From an uncultured bacterium (GTDB lineage Bacteria > Actinomycetota > Coriobacteriia > Coriobacteriales > Coriobacteriaceae): a DNA stretch of 64,000 bases. The translations under genes were made by a program, and so were the position numbers. The notes beneath the pieces were generated by a model. It saw only the letters and a program-made list of their open reading frames with translations. It did no database searches and was not told where the DNA came from. This document shows positions 1-7,802 of this stretch, piece by piece; the stretch's first letter is position 1, and each line of letters begins with the position of its first letter. Where the stretch lies: the NCBI GenBank assembly GCA_905214425.1, contig CAJMLY010000001.1, forward strand, positions 124,001-188,000, given 5' to 3'.

Positions 1-791
1 AGATGGGCGTCGACACCGTCGCGCTCGGCTTCTTCGCCGGCTTCACGGGCAAGTTCATCGTCGAGGAGGTCATGAACCTGGGTTGCCTCTGCCGCCCGGT
101 CTGGACCGACGGTATCACGCGCATTAACACCTACGTCAACGATGGCCAGCACGAGTACGGCATCCTGAACCCGGGTGCTCCTATTACGCCGCAGCACCAG
201 GAGGAGCTCTACAACATCCTGGATACCGCGGGCGATCTTGAGTGCCTGATCGTCTCCGGCTCCGTTCCTCCCAAAGCTACGCCCGACTTCCTGGCTCAGG
301 TCATGGAGCACGCTCAGGCTCGTGGCGCCGACGTCGTCTTGGACCTGTCCTCCGACAAGCTCAAGGAGCTCGCTCACAAGAAGCCGCTGCTCATCAAGCC
401 GAACCATCACGAGATGAAGGCCATCTTCGGCGTGCCGGTCGACACCGACGACGAGGTTCGCGTCGCCATGAAGATGGCTCACGACGCTGGCGTTCAGAAC
501 GTGCTGCTCACCCGTGGTAGCCGCGGCGACGCTTACTTCTCCAACGGCGAGGACATCTGGTACGCCAAGCGTGAGTTCAACATCAAGCTGGTTTCTTCCG
601 TCTGCGCCGGCGACTGCACCCTTGCTGCGTTCCTGCACAAGTGGTACAGGGATCGCGACAACGTCGAGGAGGCCATGAAGCTCGCTATGGCCACCGGCGC
701 CAACGTTGCCGAGTCCGTCGGCATCGGCGACTTCGGTCACGTCGATGAGTACAGCAAGCGCGTTGCTGTCCGCAAGCTCGATCGTCAGTAA
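1..791 (+). CDS. PfkB-family sugar-phosphate kinase (1-phosphofructokinase / tagatose-6-phosphate kinase type), 5' truncated by the window
   Basis: ATP-dependent phosphorylation of a sugar monophosphate (fructose-1-P or tagatose-6-P class) is the family role. Alignment by eye with the complete paralogue just downstream shows that the first visible Met (base 3) matches an internal residue, so about 50 N-terminal residues lie before the window. The C-terminal nucleotide-binding region reads SSVCAGDCTLAAFL, where most PfkB kinases have GAGD; the catalytic Asp is kept and the first Gly is Cys. The gene ends at TAA 789-791 and is followed by its own terminator, so it is probably not cotranscribed with the next kinase. 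The exact substrate cannot be decided from sequence. Confidence 0.85.
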   Translation, partial: MGVDTVALGFFAGFTGKFIVEEVMNLGCLCRPVWTDGITRINTYVNDGQHEYGILNPGAPITPQHQEELYNILDTAGDLECLIVSGSVPPKATPDFLAQVMEHAQARGADVVLDLSSDKLKELAHKKPLLIKPNHHEMKAIFGVPVDTDDEVRVAMKMAHDAGVQNVLLTRGSRGDAYFSNGEDIWYAKREFNIKLVSSVCAGDCTLAAFLHKWYRDRDNVEEAMKLAMATGANVAESVGIGDFGHVDEYSKRVAVRKLDRQ

Positions 792-820
792 TCGAAACGC
801 GACATATTCGTGCGCATGCG

Positions 821-851
821 GCGCCCCGGTTTCGGCCGGGGCGCCTTTTTT
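821..851 (+). terminator. Rho-independent terminator after the first kinase
   Basis: A 9-bp GC stem (821-829 pairing with 836-844, small loop) is followed directly by a run of seven T. It sits 30 bases after the stop codon of the kinase. Confidence 0.9.
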
Positions 852-980
852 GTTCCGCCATGGGGGAGACGTGTCCTGCCGTACTTCATCGCTTCCACAC
901 CGTTCACCGAGTTGTCCTAGCCTTTTACCGATGCGTGGAATATACTTTCATTAACACGTTGCTTCGTGAAAGGAACATTC

Positions 981-1913
981 ATGATTTACACGCTCACTGC
1001 AAATCCCGCCATTGACTACAACATCGCCTGCGACGGCCTTACTGCCAATACCGTCACGCGTACCCGCAATGCCGTCTACACGCCCAACGGCAAGGGCCTC
1101 AACGTCTCGTTTACGCTTGACCACTATGGTGTCGACACCACGATTCTGGGTTTCTTCGCCGGCTTCTCGGGTGAGTTTATCGTTAAGGGCGCCGAGGCCC
1201 TGGGCGTGCCCGTCAAGCCCGTGTGGACCGACGGTATTACGCGCGTCAATGTGTTCCTCAACGCCGGTCCCGACACCGAGTACAACATGGTCAATGCCGG
1301 TGCCGCCATCAATGAGGCCAACGAGCAGGAGATGTTTGAACTTATCGATTCGCTCGATGACATGACCTGCCTGGTCATCAGCGGCTCGCTGCCTCCCAAC
1401 ACTTCCGAGGGCTTCTTGGCCGAGGTCCTGCGCCGTGTCAAGGCCAAGGGGGCCGAGTTCGTCCTCGACATCTCGAGCCATCAGCTGGCAGACCTCATTG
1501 CTCTGGAGCCACTGCTGATCAAGCCCAATGACGACGAGCTGCTTGACATCTTTGGCATCAAGGTGAGCGGTGGCGACGACGAGTCCGTCAAGGGCGCTAT
1601 GGCCGAGCTGCACGCCAAGGGCGCCAAGAACGTGCTCCTGACCCTTGGTGGCGCCGGTGCGTACTTCTCTAACGGCGAGCATATCTGGTTTGCCAACCGC
1701 ACCTTCGACGTCAAGCTGCTGTCGACGGTGTGCGCCGGCGATTCCTCGCTCGCTGCCTTCCTGTCCGTGTGGCTCGACGCCCCTGAGCGTGTTGAGGATG
1801 CCTTGCGTCTTTCGATGGCCACCGGCGCCAACGTGGTCGAGTGCCCCGGCCTGGGCGATTTTGCCAAGGTGGACGAATATAAGAAGCACATCGAGGTTCG
1901 CCAGGTCTGCTAG
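981..1913 (+). CDS. PfkB-family sugar-phosphate kinase (1-phosphofructokinase / LacC type), second copy
   Basis: A 310-aa kinase of the 1-phosphofructokinase/tagatose-6-phosphate kinase family. It begins MIYTLTANPAIDYN, the usual opening of the family, and ends with the nucleotide-binding segment STVCAGDSSLAAFL. The ATG at 981 is preferred over an in-frame GTG at 966 because AAAGGA (969-974) lies six bases before the ATG and the protein then starts at the conserved YTLTxNPAID strand. It is a close paralogue of the truncated gene upstream, sharing for example an identical VWTDGITR block. It has its own terminator. A -10-like TATACT is present at 941-946, with no good -35. The tandem pair may reflect two related substrates. 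Confidence 0.87.
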   Translation: MIYTLTANPAIDYNIACDGLTANTVTRTRNAVYTPNGKGLNVSFTLDHYGVDTTILGFFAGFSGEFIVKGAEALGVPVKPVWTDGITRVNVFLNAGPDTEYNMVNAGAAINEANEQEMFELIDSLDDMTCLVISGSLPPNTSEGFLAEVLRRVKAKGAEFVLDISSHQLADLIALEPLLIKPNDDELLDIFGIKVSGGDDESVKGAMAELHAKGAKNVLLTLGGAGAYFSNGEHIWFANRTFDVKLLSTVCAGDSSLAAFLSVWLDAPERVEDALRLSMATGANVVECPGLGDFAKVDEYKKHIEVRQVC

Positions 1914-1935
1914 CAGCATCGATACGTCGTTGCCG

Positions 1936-1971
1936 AACACCCGCTTTGGATTACCAAGGCGGGTGTTTTTT
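1936..1971 (+). terminator. Rho-independent terminator after the second kinase
   Basis: AACACCCGC (1936-1944) pairs with GCGGGTGTT (1959-1967), with partial inner pairing, and is followed by a T-run. Confidence 0.85.
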
Positions 1972-2108
1972 GCGCGCTGAACGTATCTGGCGTCTGCTGT
2001 CTCGTTTTATCGAATTGACGACGCGATTGCGTGTGCGCGCTTTCTCGTTTCTTGTTAGACTTCTTGAGAACCATCGATTAACGCTCACAAGTGCAGGAGG
2101 CCATAGGC

Positions 2109-3503
2109 ATGTGCAATGTTTCGCTCAACGGTACGCAACCGTCCGATGCCTCCCTGCGCGTCCTGCGCGCGCTTGAGGCGGCTGGTCTTGAGGCTTGGTA
2201 CGTTGGCGGTTGGGTGCGCGACGCCCTGATGGGATGCCCCAGCCACGATGTTGATATGTGCTGCAGCGGCCTGTGGCAGGAGTCCAAGGCGGCGCTCGAG
2301 GCCGCTGATATCGCGGTCGTGGAGTCGGGCATTAAATTTGGCGGAATCACGGCTATTTCCGATGGCGAGCGTATCGAGGTCACCACGTACCGCCTGGATG
2401 GCTTTTACACCGATGGGCGCCATCCTCAGAGTGTCGAGCGTGCCGCCTCGCTCGAGGACGATCTGGCCCGCCGCGACTTTACCGTCAACGCCATGGCCTG
2501 GCATCCCGAGCGCGGGCTTGTCGACCGCTACGACGGCCAGGGTGATCTGGAGCGCAAGCTGATTCGCGCTGTCGGTGATCCCAAGCGTCGCTTTAACGAG
2601 GACGCCCTGCGCATGCTGCGTGCGGTGCGCTTTGCCTGCCGTCTGGACTTTATGATTGAGCCCGAGACCAAGCGTGCGCTTGCCGAGTGCGCGCCGCTGC
2701 TCGATGCCGTGGCGCGCGAGCGTGTGGGTATTGAGCTCGAGGGCATTCTTTCGACCGGTCATGGGGGAGACGCGATGCTTCGCTATCCCGAGCTCATCTG
2801 TGCCGCTGTGCCCGAGTTGGCAGCGGGTCGCGGGTTTGATCAGCGAAGTGTCTACCATGCGTTTAACGTTTACGAGCATATCGCCCGTGTGCTGACAGTG
2901 GCAGGGGAGCTGGCGCTGTGCGACGGCGTCGCGCCATCGTCGAGCCTTATGTGGGCGGCGTTTTTGCACGATGTCTCCAAGCCCGAGTGCTTTACGGTCG
3001 ATCACGCCGGCAGCGGACACTTCTACGGTCATCCAGAGCTCGGCGCCAAGAAGGCGCGCGTCATCATGGATCGCCTGGCGCTCTCGCACGATTTGGTGCG
3101 CGATGTGTGTCTGCTTATCAAATACCATGATAAGCCGCTGCGCCCCGAGCGCTCCTGCCTGCTCAATATGATGCGCGCGCTTTCGGGTGAGGGCGTCGAC
3201 ACGGCCCGCCTGATTGACGAGCTCATGGACCTTAAGCGTGCTGACACGCTCGGCAAGGCCCCGTCGTGCTTCTATTATGTCGAGACAATCGAGGAAATGC
3301 GTGCGCTGGCGCACGAGCTACTGGAGGCGGGGGAGCCCTATACGCTCAAGATGCTCGCCGTCAACGGCGGCGACCTGATCCGTGCCGGTGTGAAGCCGGG
3401 GCCCGAGCTAGGTCAACTACTCAACGCTGCCCTCGATGCCGTGATCGAAGACAACATTCCCAATGAGCGCGAAGCCCTTTTGGTCCATCTCAACTTGAAT
3501 TAG
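2109..3503 (+). CDS. cca: CCA tRNA nucleotidyltransferase with HD domain
   Basis: Adds or repairs the 3'-CCA end of tRNAs using CTP and ATP (class II nucleotidyltransferase). Visible motifs are the nucleotidyltransferase signature WYVGGWVRDALMG followed by HDVDM (metal-binding Asp pair), the RRDFTVNAMAW motif, the RFNEDALRMLRAVRFA segment that belongs to nucleotide selection, and a C-terminal HD phosphohydrolase motif (FLHDVSKPE). The start at ATG 2109 is set by AGGAGG at 2095-2100; an upstream in-frame GTG at 2091 overlaps the Shine-Dalgarno and is unlikely. At 464 aa it has normal length for HD-containing bacterial CCA enzymes. It lies just before two tRNA-Glu genes, which already encode CCA themselves, so the enzyme probably acts in repair or on other tRNAs. 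Confidence 0.92.
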   Translation: MCNVSLNGTQPSDASLRVLRALEAAGLEAWYVGGWVRDALMGCPSHDVDMCCSGLWQESKAALEAADIAVVESGIKFGGITAISDGERIEVTTYRLDGFYTDGRHPQSVERAASLEDDLARRDFTVNAMAWHPERGLVDRYDGQGDLERKLIRAVGDPKRRFNEDALRMLRAVRFACRLDFMIEPETKRALAECAPLLDAVARERVGIELEGILSTGHGGDAMLRYPELICAAVPELAAGRGFDQRSVYHAFNVYEHIARVLTVAGELALCDGVAPSSSLMWAAFLHDVSKPECFTVDHAGSGHFYGHPELGAKKARVIMDRLALSHDLVRDVCLLIKYHDKPLRPERSCLLNMMRALSGEGVDTARLIDELMDLKRADTLGKAPSCFYYVETIEEMRALAHELLEAGEPYTLKMLAVNGGDLIRAGVKPGPELGQLLNAALDAVIEDNIPNEREALLVHLNLN

Positions 3504-3533
3504 CTACCCAGTTTACCTGCGTGTTCCATAACC

Positions 3534-3552
3534 TGCCGACAATTTTTCGGCA
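3534..3552 (+). terminator. Weak hairpin downstream of cca
   Basis: TGCCGA pairs with TCGGCA around an AT-rich loop. No clear T-run follows, so termination strength is uncertain. Confidence 0.35.
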
Positions 3553-3567
3553 ATTTGGAATTTCTTC

Positions 3568-3596
3568 TTGCGCTGACGTTTTTTGTCCCGTAATAT
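3568..3596 (+). promoter_or_regulatory. Sigma-70-type promoter of the tRNA-Glu pair
   Basis: TTGCGC (3568-3573) and TAATAT (3591-3596) are separated by exactly 17 bases and lie 35 bases before the first tRNA. Confidence 0.75.
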
Positions 3597-3630
3597 ATTT
3601 CTTCGCAGCACGGCAGTGCAGATGTCATGT

Positions 3631-3707
3631 GGCCCGTTCGTCTAGCGGTTTAGGACGCCGCCCTCTCAAGGCGGAGATCACCAGTTCGAATCTGGTACGG
3701 GCTACCA
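3631..3707 (+). tRNA. tRNA-Glu (anticodon CTC), copy 1
   Basis: A full cloverleaf folds: acceptor GGCCCGT with ACGGGCT, anticodon stem CCGCC/GGCGG around the loop CTCTCAA (anticodon CTC), T-arm ACCAG-TTCGAAT-CTGGT, and an encoded CCA end. It decodes GAG. Confidence 0.97.
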
Positions 3708-3729
3708 CTTCTTTTCTGCTGAGGCTTAT

Positions 3730-3806
3730 GGCCCGTTCGTCTAGCGGTTTAGGACGCCGCCCTCTCAAGGCGGAGATCACCAGTTCGAATCTGGTACGGG
3801 CTACCA
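3730..3806 (+). tRNA. tRNA-Glu (anticodon CTC), copy 2
   Basis: Identical in all 77 bases to the copy ending at 3707, with a 22-base spacer. The two are almost certainly cotranscribed from one promoter and end at the terminator at 3818. Confidence 0.97.
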
Positions 3807-3817
3807 CGCATTTGATA

Positions 3818-3848
3818 CCCGGGCTTCCTATGGAAGGCCGGGTTTTTT
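3818..3848 (+). terminator. Rho-independent terminator of the tRNA-Glu unit
   Basis: CCCGGGCTTCC pairs with GGAAGGCCGGG around a TAT loop (a G/G mismatch may open the middle), followed by TTTTTT. Confidence 0.88.
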
Positions 3849-3956
3849 ATTTTCAAACAACCGTCTGCAATTCCCGTTTGAACCAGAGCTTTGCGTTCTG
3901 TCTATGGTCCTTGCGGGTACAATATCCAAGATATTTTGACTGTTAGAAGGAGTCTC

Positions 3957-5264
3957 ATGACGGAGTCCTCTCAGCATACGTCTAAGCCCCAGGTCGAGGT
4001 TGAGGCCTCGGGCGGAGATGACAATAAGAGCGCACGCCGCGGCGCCATCTTTATCGGCGTCGTGCTGGTGGGTTATATCGTCTATCTGGTGGTAACCGGG
4101 CAGATGGGGCAGTTCTGGGCCGCAATGTCGAGCGTCCAGGCGCCATGGCTCGTTGTCGCGTGTCTTTGCATGTTCATGTATCTGTTCTTTGGCATTGTGG
4201 CCTATGCGATCGCCGTCTGGCTCGACCCATATTCACCCGTCGGCATCCGCGACCTGATTTCGGTCGAGGCGAGCGGCATCTTCTTTGGCAACCTGACGCC
4301 CATGATGATGGGCTCGACTCCCGCCCAGATCTACCGCCTGACCAAGGCGGGCCAAAATGTCGGCGAGGCTGGTGCCACGCAGTTCACGCGCTTTATCGTG
4401 TATCAGTTTGGCCTCGTTGCCTGGGGCGCTATCCTACTGCTTGCTCGCATGCCGTTTTTTGCCGAGCGCTATGGCGACATGACGCTGCTGTGTGTCTTTA
4501 GCTTTGGTGGGCACTGCTGCATCTTGCTGGGCATCTTCGCCGTCGCGCTCATGCCTAAGACCGTCACGCGCGTCGCCCATTGCATCATCAATTGGCTTGA
4601 GCGCATTGGTGTCTCGGCCACTACGATCGAGGGATGGCGCACGTTTGTCGATGGCGAGATCTACTCCTTCTCCGAGAAGTTCAAGCTTTCAGCCGGACAT
4701 TTTTCTTCCATGCTGCTCACCGTGTTTATCACCATGCTGCAGCTCGCGTTTTTCTATCTGGTGCCGTATTTCCTGATGCTTGCCTTTGGCCACCACGAGG
4801 TCGACTTTTTCTCGGTCATGGCCGCGAGCGCCTTTGTCCAGCTGCTGAGCTCTGCGGTTCCCTTGCCCGGTGGAACTGGTGGCGCTGAGGGCGGCTTTGC
4901 ATTGTTCTTGGGTCATTTCTTCGGTTCGGCATCGACCGCCGGCTATCTGCTGTGGCGCCTCATTACGTTTATTGCACCGACCATTTTGGCTGCGCCCCTG
5001 CTGGGGCTTAAGAGCGCTCACAACGAGAGCATCCATGCGCGCTGGGATCGTGTGATGCGCAAGCTCGGCCGCGCGCCTCAGACGCCCTCTGCGCCCACTA
5101 AGCCGCACCCCGCGAATGCTGTTACCGTTGATCCCAAGAAGCAGGCTCAGAAGGCTTCTGGGACCGCTAAGCCGGCTCATAAAGCCTATGTGCGCCAGAC
5201 AGGCGACGGTATTCGCGTATCTCCGTCGGCACTCAATAAGAAGAAGCACCCTAAGTCGCAGTAG
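3957..5264 (+). CDS. Flippase-like integral membrane protein (lysylphosphatidylglycerol synthase TM-domain / UPF0104 family)
   Basis: A 435-aa polytopic membrane protein. After a 30-residue polar N-terminus there are about seven to eight hydrophobic segments, starting with GAIFIGVVLVGYIVYLVV, then a basic, Ala/Pro/Lys-rich cytoplasmic tail of roughly 80 residues. The middle carries the family hallmark of short polar signatures between helices (GNLTPMMMGSTPAQIYRL and VPLPGGTGGAEGGF). Relatives include the TM part of MprF and archaeal AglD, which move or modify lipid-linked substrates; the substrate here is unknown. The start at ATG 3957 is supported by GAAGGAG at 3946-3952. It stands alone, followed by a TetR regulator in the same direction. 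Confidence 0.8.
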   Translation: MTESSQHTSKPQVEVEASGGDDNKSARRGAIFIGVVLVGYIVYLVVTGQMGQFWAAMSSVQAPWLVVACLCMFMYLFFGIVAYAIAVWLDPYSPVGIRDLISVEASGIFFGNLTPMMMGSTPAQIYRLTKAGQNVGEAGATQFTRFIVYQFGLVAWGAILLLARMPFFAERYGDMTLLCVFSFGGHCCILLGIFAVALMPKTVTRVAHCIINWLERIGVSATTIEGWRTFVDGEIYSFSEKFKLSAGHFSSMLLTVFITMLQLAFFYLVPYFLMLAFGHHEVDFFSVMAASAFVQLLSSAVPLPGGTGGAEGGFALFLGHFFGSASTAGYLLWRLITFIAPTILAAPLLGLKSAHNESIHARWDRVMRKLGRAPQTPSAPTKPHPANAVTVDPKKQAQKASGTAKPAHKAYVRQTGDGIRVSPSALNKKKHPKSQ

Positions 5265-5313
5265 GGTAGTCGTGCGTTCTTCATGATGCGGGGCATATTT
5301 GTGCTGTATGGGG

Positions 5314-5337
5314 GATAATCCTCTTACGTAGATTATC
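5314..5337. promoter_or_regulatory. Possible TetR operator (inverted repeat)
   Basis: GATAATC (5314-5320) and its exact inverse GATTATC (5331-5337), ten bases apart, lie 44 bases before the tetR-type gene. The position and symmetry suit autoregulation; no binding data are available. Confidence 0.45.
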
Positions 5338-5380
5338 TCTCATCTGTTGATGAATGCTCGCATATCGAAGGGACATGCCC

Positions 5381-5992
5381 ATGGCAACCAGCAAACCGCG
5401 TCTTGACCGCCGCATCGTTCGCAGCCGCAATGCCATCCTTTCCGCTTTCGAGCGCCTGCTCATGGAAAAGCCGCTGGCAGACATTACGGTGAGTGCCATC
5501 GCGCGCGAGGCCAATGTCGACCGCAAGACCTTTTACGTTCACTTTGGCACGGTTGACGGCCTGCTCGATGCCATTGCCGTCGATGTGGTGGAGATGATTG
5601 TCGACTCGGTCGAGAAAACGCTTGCTTCCATGGACGGCGACACCAATGAGCGCGCCCTGGGCGCGGCGGCGACCTTCTTTAAAACCGTTAATGAGGCGCT
5701 GTGCAACAACTTAGTGCTCAATCGTCAGCTGATCGAGAATATTCCGCTCGATGATTTCATGGCTCGTCTTCGTGCGCCGCTCGAACATGAGATTGCCGAG
5801 CGCGATCTGCTGCCCCAAGGTCTCAAGGACGAGATGTTCGACTATTATCTGGCGTTTTTGCTGTCGGGTATTATCGGTATCTATCGCACGTGGGCACTGT
5901 CTGACGGCTCGGTTCCTATCGAGCGCGTCTCTGAGGTCGCCAACGACCTGACTCTTAATGGCCTGTCGAGTCTGGAATCTCGCTTGGAATAG
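5381..5992 (+). CDS. TetR/AcrR-family transcriptional regulator
   Basis: A 203-aa regulator. The N-terminal helix-turn-helix is clear (AILSAFERLLMEKPLADITVS, then IAREANVDRKTFYVHFGTVDGLL). The C-terminal part is helical and resembles the TetR-like C-terminal domain of DhaS-type regulators, with the typical FLLSGIIGIYRTWA segment that forms the ligand pocket and dimer face. GAAGGGA at 5367-5373 fits ATG 5381 best; ATG 5375 and 5354 are alternatives. The likely target is its own promoter (see the inverted repeat at 5314). It is convergent with the radical SAM gene, from which it is separated by a palindromic repeat. Confidence 0.85.
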   Translation: MATSKPRLDRRIVRSRNAILSAFERLLMEKPLADITVSAIAREANVDRKTFYVHFGTVDGLLDAIAVDVVEMIVDSVEKTLASMDGDTNERALGAAATFFKTVNEALCNNLVLNRQLIENIPLDDFMARLRAPLEHEIAERDLLPQGLKDEMFDYYLAFLLSGIIGIYRTWALSDGSVPIERVSEVANDLTLNGLSSLESRLE

Positions 5993-6016
5993 CATTGATA
6001 ATTCAACAACTTAAAG

Positions 6017-6085
6017 AAGTTGCGGTGGAATAGGGATCGTTTTGGCTATTGGTAGGCCGTTCTGGTCCCTATTTCACCGCAACTT
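6017..6085. repeat. Palindromic intergenic element, family 1, copy A
   Basis: A 69-bp element with 20-bp inverted ends (6017-6036 against 6066-6085, one mismatch) built on the core AGTTGCGGTGAAATA and its inverse. It lies between the convergent TetR and radical SAM genes. Related copies are at 29715, 46013 and 46354, and a half copy is at 7749. Confidence 0.9.
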
Positions 6086-6180
6086 AGTAAAACTGTTTTG
6101 ATGGTAAGGCGGAGCAGCCTCGAAGATGAGCCTCGAGACTGCTCCGCTTCATTTCTGAGCGTTTGTCGTGTAGGGCAGCA

Positions 6181-7614
6181 TTAATCGCCGTTTTTGAGTA
6201 TGCGGCCCTGTTTTTCGAACTTGTGCATGTCGCTATCGGCCATGCCCTGCGACTTGTCCTCGTGACGCTTGGCGTATAACGGATCGTCGGAGTCGTTCCA
6301 GATGCGGTCGGCGACAGGTGACCATGCCTCGGCGGCAGCCTGGGTCTTTTCGCGCAGCTGCTCGGGTGACTCCTTCTCGATGAGATCGGTGCTCGTTGCG
6401 CCACTCTCGGCGACCAGTTTGGGCAGTACATCTGGATTCTCGAGCATGGGGCATGGTTTGAGGTAGTTGTCGTTAAACGGCATGTTCTCGTAGTACTTCA
6501 TAAAGAGGGGAGAGCGCAGCGCGTCGAGTAAGCTCACATCGTGGATGTTGGCGTTTGAGTAGTGGATGAACACGCACGGCTCCACGTCTCCGGCGGCGTT
6601 GATGTGCAGGTAGCGGCGGCCGCCGGCGATACATCCGCCTACAAACTCGCCGTCGTTTTGGAAGTCGAGCGTAAACAACGGCTTCTTCTCACGCATTTCG
6701 CGGATAAAGTGATACATGTGCTCGCGCTGCTCGGGCGTGGGCATGAGCTCGGGGGTTGCGTTGCGGCCAACCGGCATAAAGTGGAAGTACCAACAGAAGA
6801 GTGCTCCCTCGCCGATCATCCAGTCCATGTTCTCCTCGGTTGCTACCGTATCGGCATTGGCGCTGGTCCAACAGGTGGAGATACCAAACGGCAAGTCGCG
6901 CTCGCGCAGGAGTTTCATGGCGTGCTCGATCTTTGCGTAGGTACCCTCGCCGCGACGGGCGTCGGTGGTGTGCTCATTGCCCTCGGCGCTGATGGCGGGG
7001 ACAAAATTACCTACGCGAATCATATCGTCGCAGAAGGCCTCGTCGATCAGCGTGGAGTTGGTAAAGCAGAGAAACACGCAGTCCTGATGTTTTTCGCAAA
7101 TTCTGATCAGGTCGTGCTTGCGGACGAGCGGCTCGCCGCCGGTATAGATGTAGATATGCGTACCGAGCTCTTTGCCCTGCGTAACGATAGAGTTGATGTC
7201 TTCGAACGAGAGATTCTGCTTGTAGCCGTACTCGGCGGCCCAGCAGCCCGTGCAATGCAGGTTGCAGGCGCTCGTGGGATCGAGCAGGATGGCCCACGGA
7301 ACGTTGCACTGGTACTTTTCGCGGTTCTTTTCCTGCTCTGGCCAAGCAAGCAGGTTGGCGTCGACAATGAGGGTCTTAAGCAGTTTGGTTCGCATCTGGG
7401 GATTAAGGCTGAACACACGCATGATCAGGTCATACCAATTGCCGCGGCTCTTGATGACATTGGTGAATGCCTCTCGCTGTACAGGAAATACGCGATTGGG
7501 GACCAGCTTGTTCACGAGGTCCATGATTTTGTCGATGTTTTCTTGCGGGTTGTCGTCGAGATAATCGATGAGCTTGTTAAGCGCTGCACGCTCTGCTGAC
7601 TGTGTAAGCGACAT
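6181..7614 (-). CDS. Radical SAM protein with SPASM-like C-terminus
   Basis: A 477-aa protein. The radical SAM cluster motif CNLHCTGC (CX3CX2C) lies near residue 120 after an unusual 115-residue helical N-terminus, followed by the GGEPL glycine motif. Later Cys residues (GGCIAGG, then VEPCVF, and KPCPML) are spaced as in a SPASM/twitch-like auxiliary cluster region. Proteins of this design (MoaA/PqqE/NifB superfamily) use SAM to start radical chemistry on peptides or small molecules; the substrate here is unknown. No precursor peptide gene is visible next to it. It is read alone on the minus strand, with AAAGGA a few bases before ATG 7614. TATTAT at 7647-7652 (minus) could be the -10 box. Confidence 0.78.
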   Translation of the reverse strand: MSLTQSAERAALNKLIDYLDDNPQENIDKIMDLVNKLVPNRVFPVQREAFTNVIKSRGNWYDLIMRVFSLNPQMRTKLLKTLIVDANLLAWPEQEKNREKYQCNVPWAILLDPTSACNLHCTGCWAAEYGYKQNLSFEDINSIVTQGKELGTHIYIYTGGEPLVRKHDLIRICEKHQDCVFLCFTNSTLIDEAFCDDMIRVGNFVPAISAEGNEHTTDARRGEGTYAKIEHAMKLLRERDLPFGISTCWTSANADTVATEENMDWMIGEGALFCWYFHFMPVGRNATPELMPTPEQREHMYHFIREMREKKPLFTLDFQNDGEFVGGCIAGGRRYLHINAAGDVEPCVFIHYSNANIHDVSLLDALRSPLFMKYYENMPFNDNYLKPCPMLENPDVLPKLVAESGATSTDLIEKESPEQLREKTQAAAEAWSPVADRIWNDSDDPLYAKRHEDKSQGMADSDMHKFEKQGRILKNGD

Positions 7615-7748
7615 GGGTATATCCTTTCACGTGTGCTTAATGTGTGATAATACCCACTTGTAGATTAAACGAAGTCTAAAGATTTGGAATGTGTCTATTC
7701 AACGAATCAATTTAATTTGGGGTGAAGCGTTATACGCCGACACCTTCT

Positions 7749-7772
7749 AAGTTGCGGTGAAATAGTGTCAGA
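7749..7772. repeat. Half copy of palindromic element family 1 at the left edge of the cobalamin island
   Basis: Only the first arm is present (AAGTTGCGGTGAAATAG then TGTCAGA); no matching second arm follows. The first 21 bases match the start of the complete copy at 29715 with a single mismatch, so the pair forms a direct repeat around the 22-kb cobalamin block. Confidence 0.75.
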
Positions 7773-7802
7773 TGGGGATGCGGACGATTTCTTGGGCCGC
7801 GC

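Noticed and set aside
966..980. GTG 966 as start of the second kinase
   Set aside because: The region holds the Shine-Dalgarno AAAGGA for ATG 981, and the extra five residues are not part of the family N-terminus.
951..1940. Minus-strand open frame opposite the second kinase
   Set aside because: A mirror frame of a well-conserved kinase, with no ribosome binding site or domain. Similar mirror frames oppose cca (2085-3314), gltX (38828-40456) and cbiET (18157-19305).
3521..3946. Open frame across the tRNA-Glu pair
   Set aside because: It consists of translated tRNA sequence twice over and has no ribosome binding site.
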